Positions 63,799 through 64,000 of a stretch of 64,000 nt of DNA are shown here, piece after piece; the first letter of the stretch is position 1; every line of letters begins with the position of its first letter. A program made the position numbers and the translations under genes. The notes beneath the pieces were generated by a model that was not told the origin of the DNA, ran no database searches, and saw only the letters and a list, made by a program, of their open reading frames with translations. This DNA comes from Sinomicrobium oceani (GTDB lineage: Bacteria > Bacteroidota > Bacteroidia > Flavobacteriales > Flavobacteriaceae). Location: assembly GCF_900119185.1 (NCBI RefSeq), contig NZ_FPJE01000009.1, forward strand, positions 62,001-126,000, read 5' to 3'.

Positions 63799-64000
63799 GG
63801 GGAAATAGTTGTAATAATCTTTTTTTGTAAAAGATATTTTGAGGAGCGTTCCGGAACCTGATAGCTCACCCGTACCGTAGTCGGTGTTTTCAGATGATGT
63901 CGTAGTAGTGATCCGCGGCGACCGGTACAGGGTATGCGTTATGATGATGTGATAAGAACTATGTACATTAGAGGGTACGGGAAAGGACAGCGGGGAGTGG
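63799..64000. other. Right end of the window without a recognised gene
   Basis: No open frame or RNA gene is recognisable in these 200 bases; a gene may begin beyond the window. Confidence 0.4.

Overview
The window reads as a chromosomal segment of a member of the Bacteroidota, most likely family Flavobacteriaceae. The grounds are a SusC/SusD pair, a short primary sigma factor of about 287 residues, promoters of the TAnnTTTG type, almost no Shine-Dalgarno sequences, a NagB/PIG-L fusion, an NagZ/beta-lactamase fusion, an exonuclease/GIY-YIG fusion, and gene neighbourhoods (divergent tsaD/tamB, lptD-ridA divergent from an amidase, mlaD-FeS-HAD-FeS) typical of that family. No rRNA, tRNA, CRISPR array, transposase or prophage was seen.

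Layout. 0-6.4 kb (mostly minus strand): small secreted proteins, an rsmE-DUF4159-TrmH operon, a GNAT/DUF983 pair, an AraC regulator, an orphan double-glycine peptide and tsaD. 6.5-11 kb: giant tamB. 11-20 kb: a sodium/solute symporter with an orphan LytTR regulator, then the NagB/PIG-L fusion, pfkA, gapA and a BadF-type sugar kinase, a coherent amino-sugar/glycolysis block that ends at a nested palindromic repeat. 20-25 kb: envelope genes (ridA, lptD, amidase, MCE protein). 25-29 kb: a membrane Fe-S electron-transfer cluster of unknown role. 29-38 kb: NagZ/beta-lactamase fusion, bshA (bacillithiol), an M14 peptidase, PBP1A and a MoaC-MogA fusion. 38-48 kb: DUF4202, a MarR regulator divergent from two GNAT genes with a clear operator, exonuclease/GIY-YIG, sulfatase, a Cys-rich lipoprotein, a LysR/nitronate monooxygenase divergent pair, rpe and rpoD. 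48.8-61 kb: a polysaccharide-utilisation locus (membrane-spanning LuxR-type sensor, SusC, SusD, GH144-like glycoamylase, esterase, GH3) that I infer targets a beta-glucan, with beta-1,2-glucan as the leading candidate. 61-63.8 kb: pnp and rpsO.

The items most worth follow-up are the Cys/Pro-rich GG-leader peptide with its structured upstream region, the inferred beta-1,2-glucan locus, the nested palindrome after the sugar kinase gene, the Cys-rich lipoprotein resembling a double-psi beta-barrel protein, the Fe-S cluster, and the MarR operator overlapping a promoter. Everything rests on reading the sequence and on family knowledge; no searches were run.
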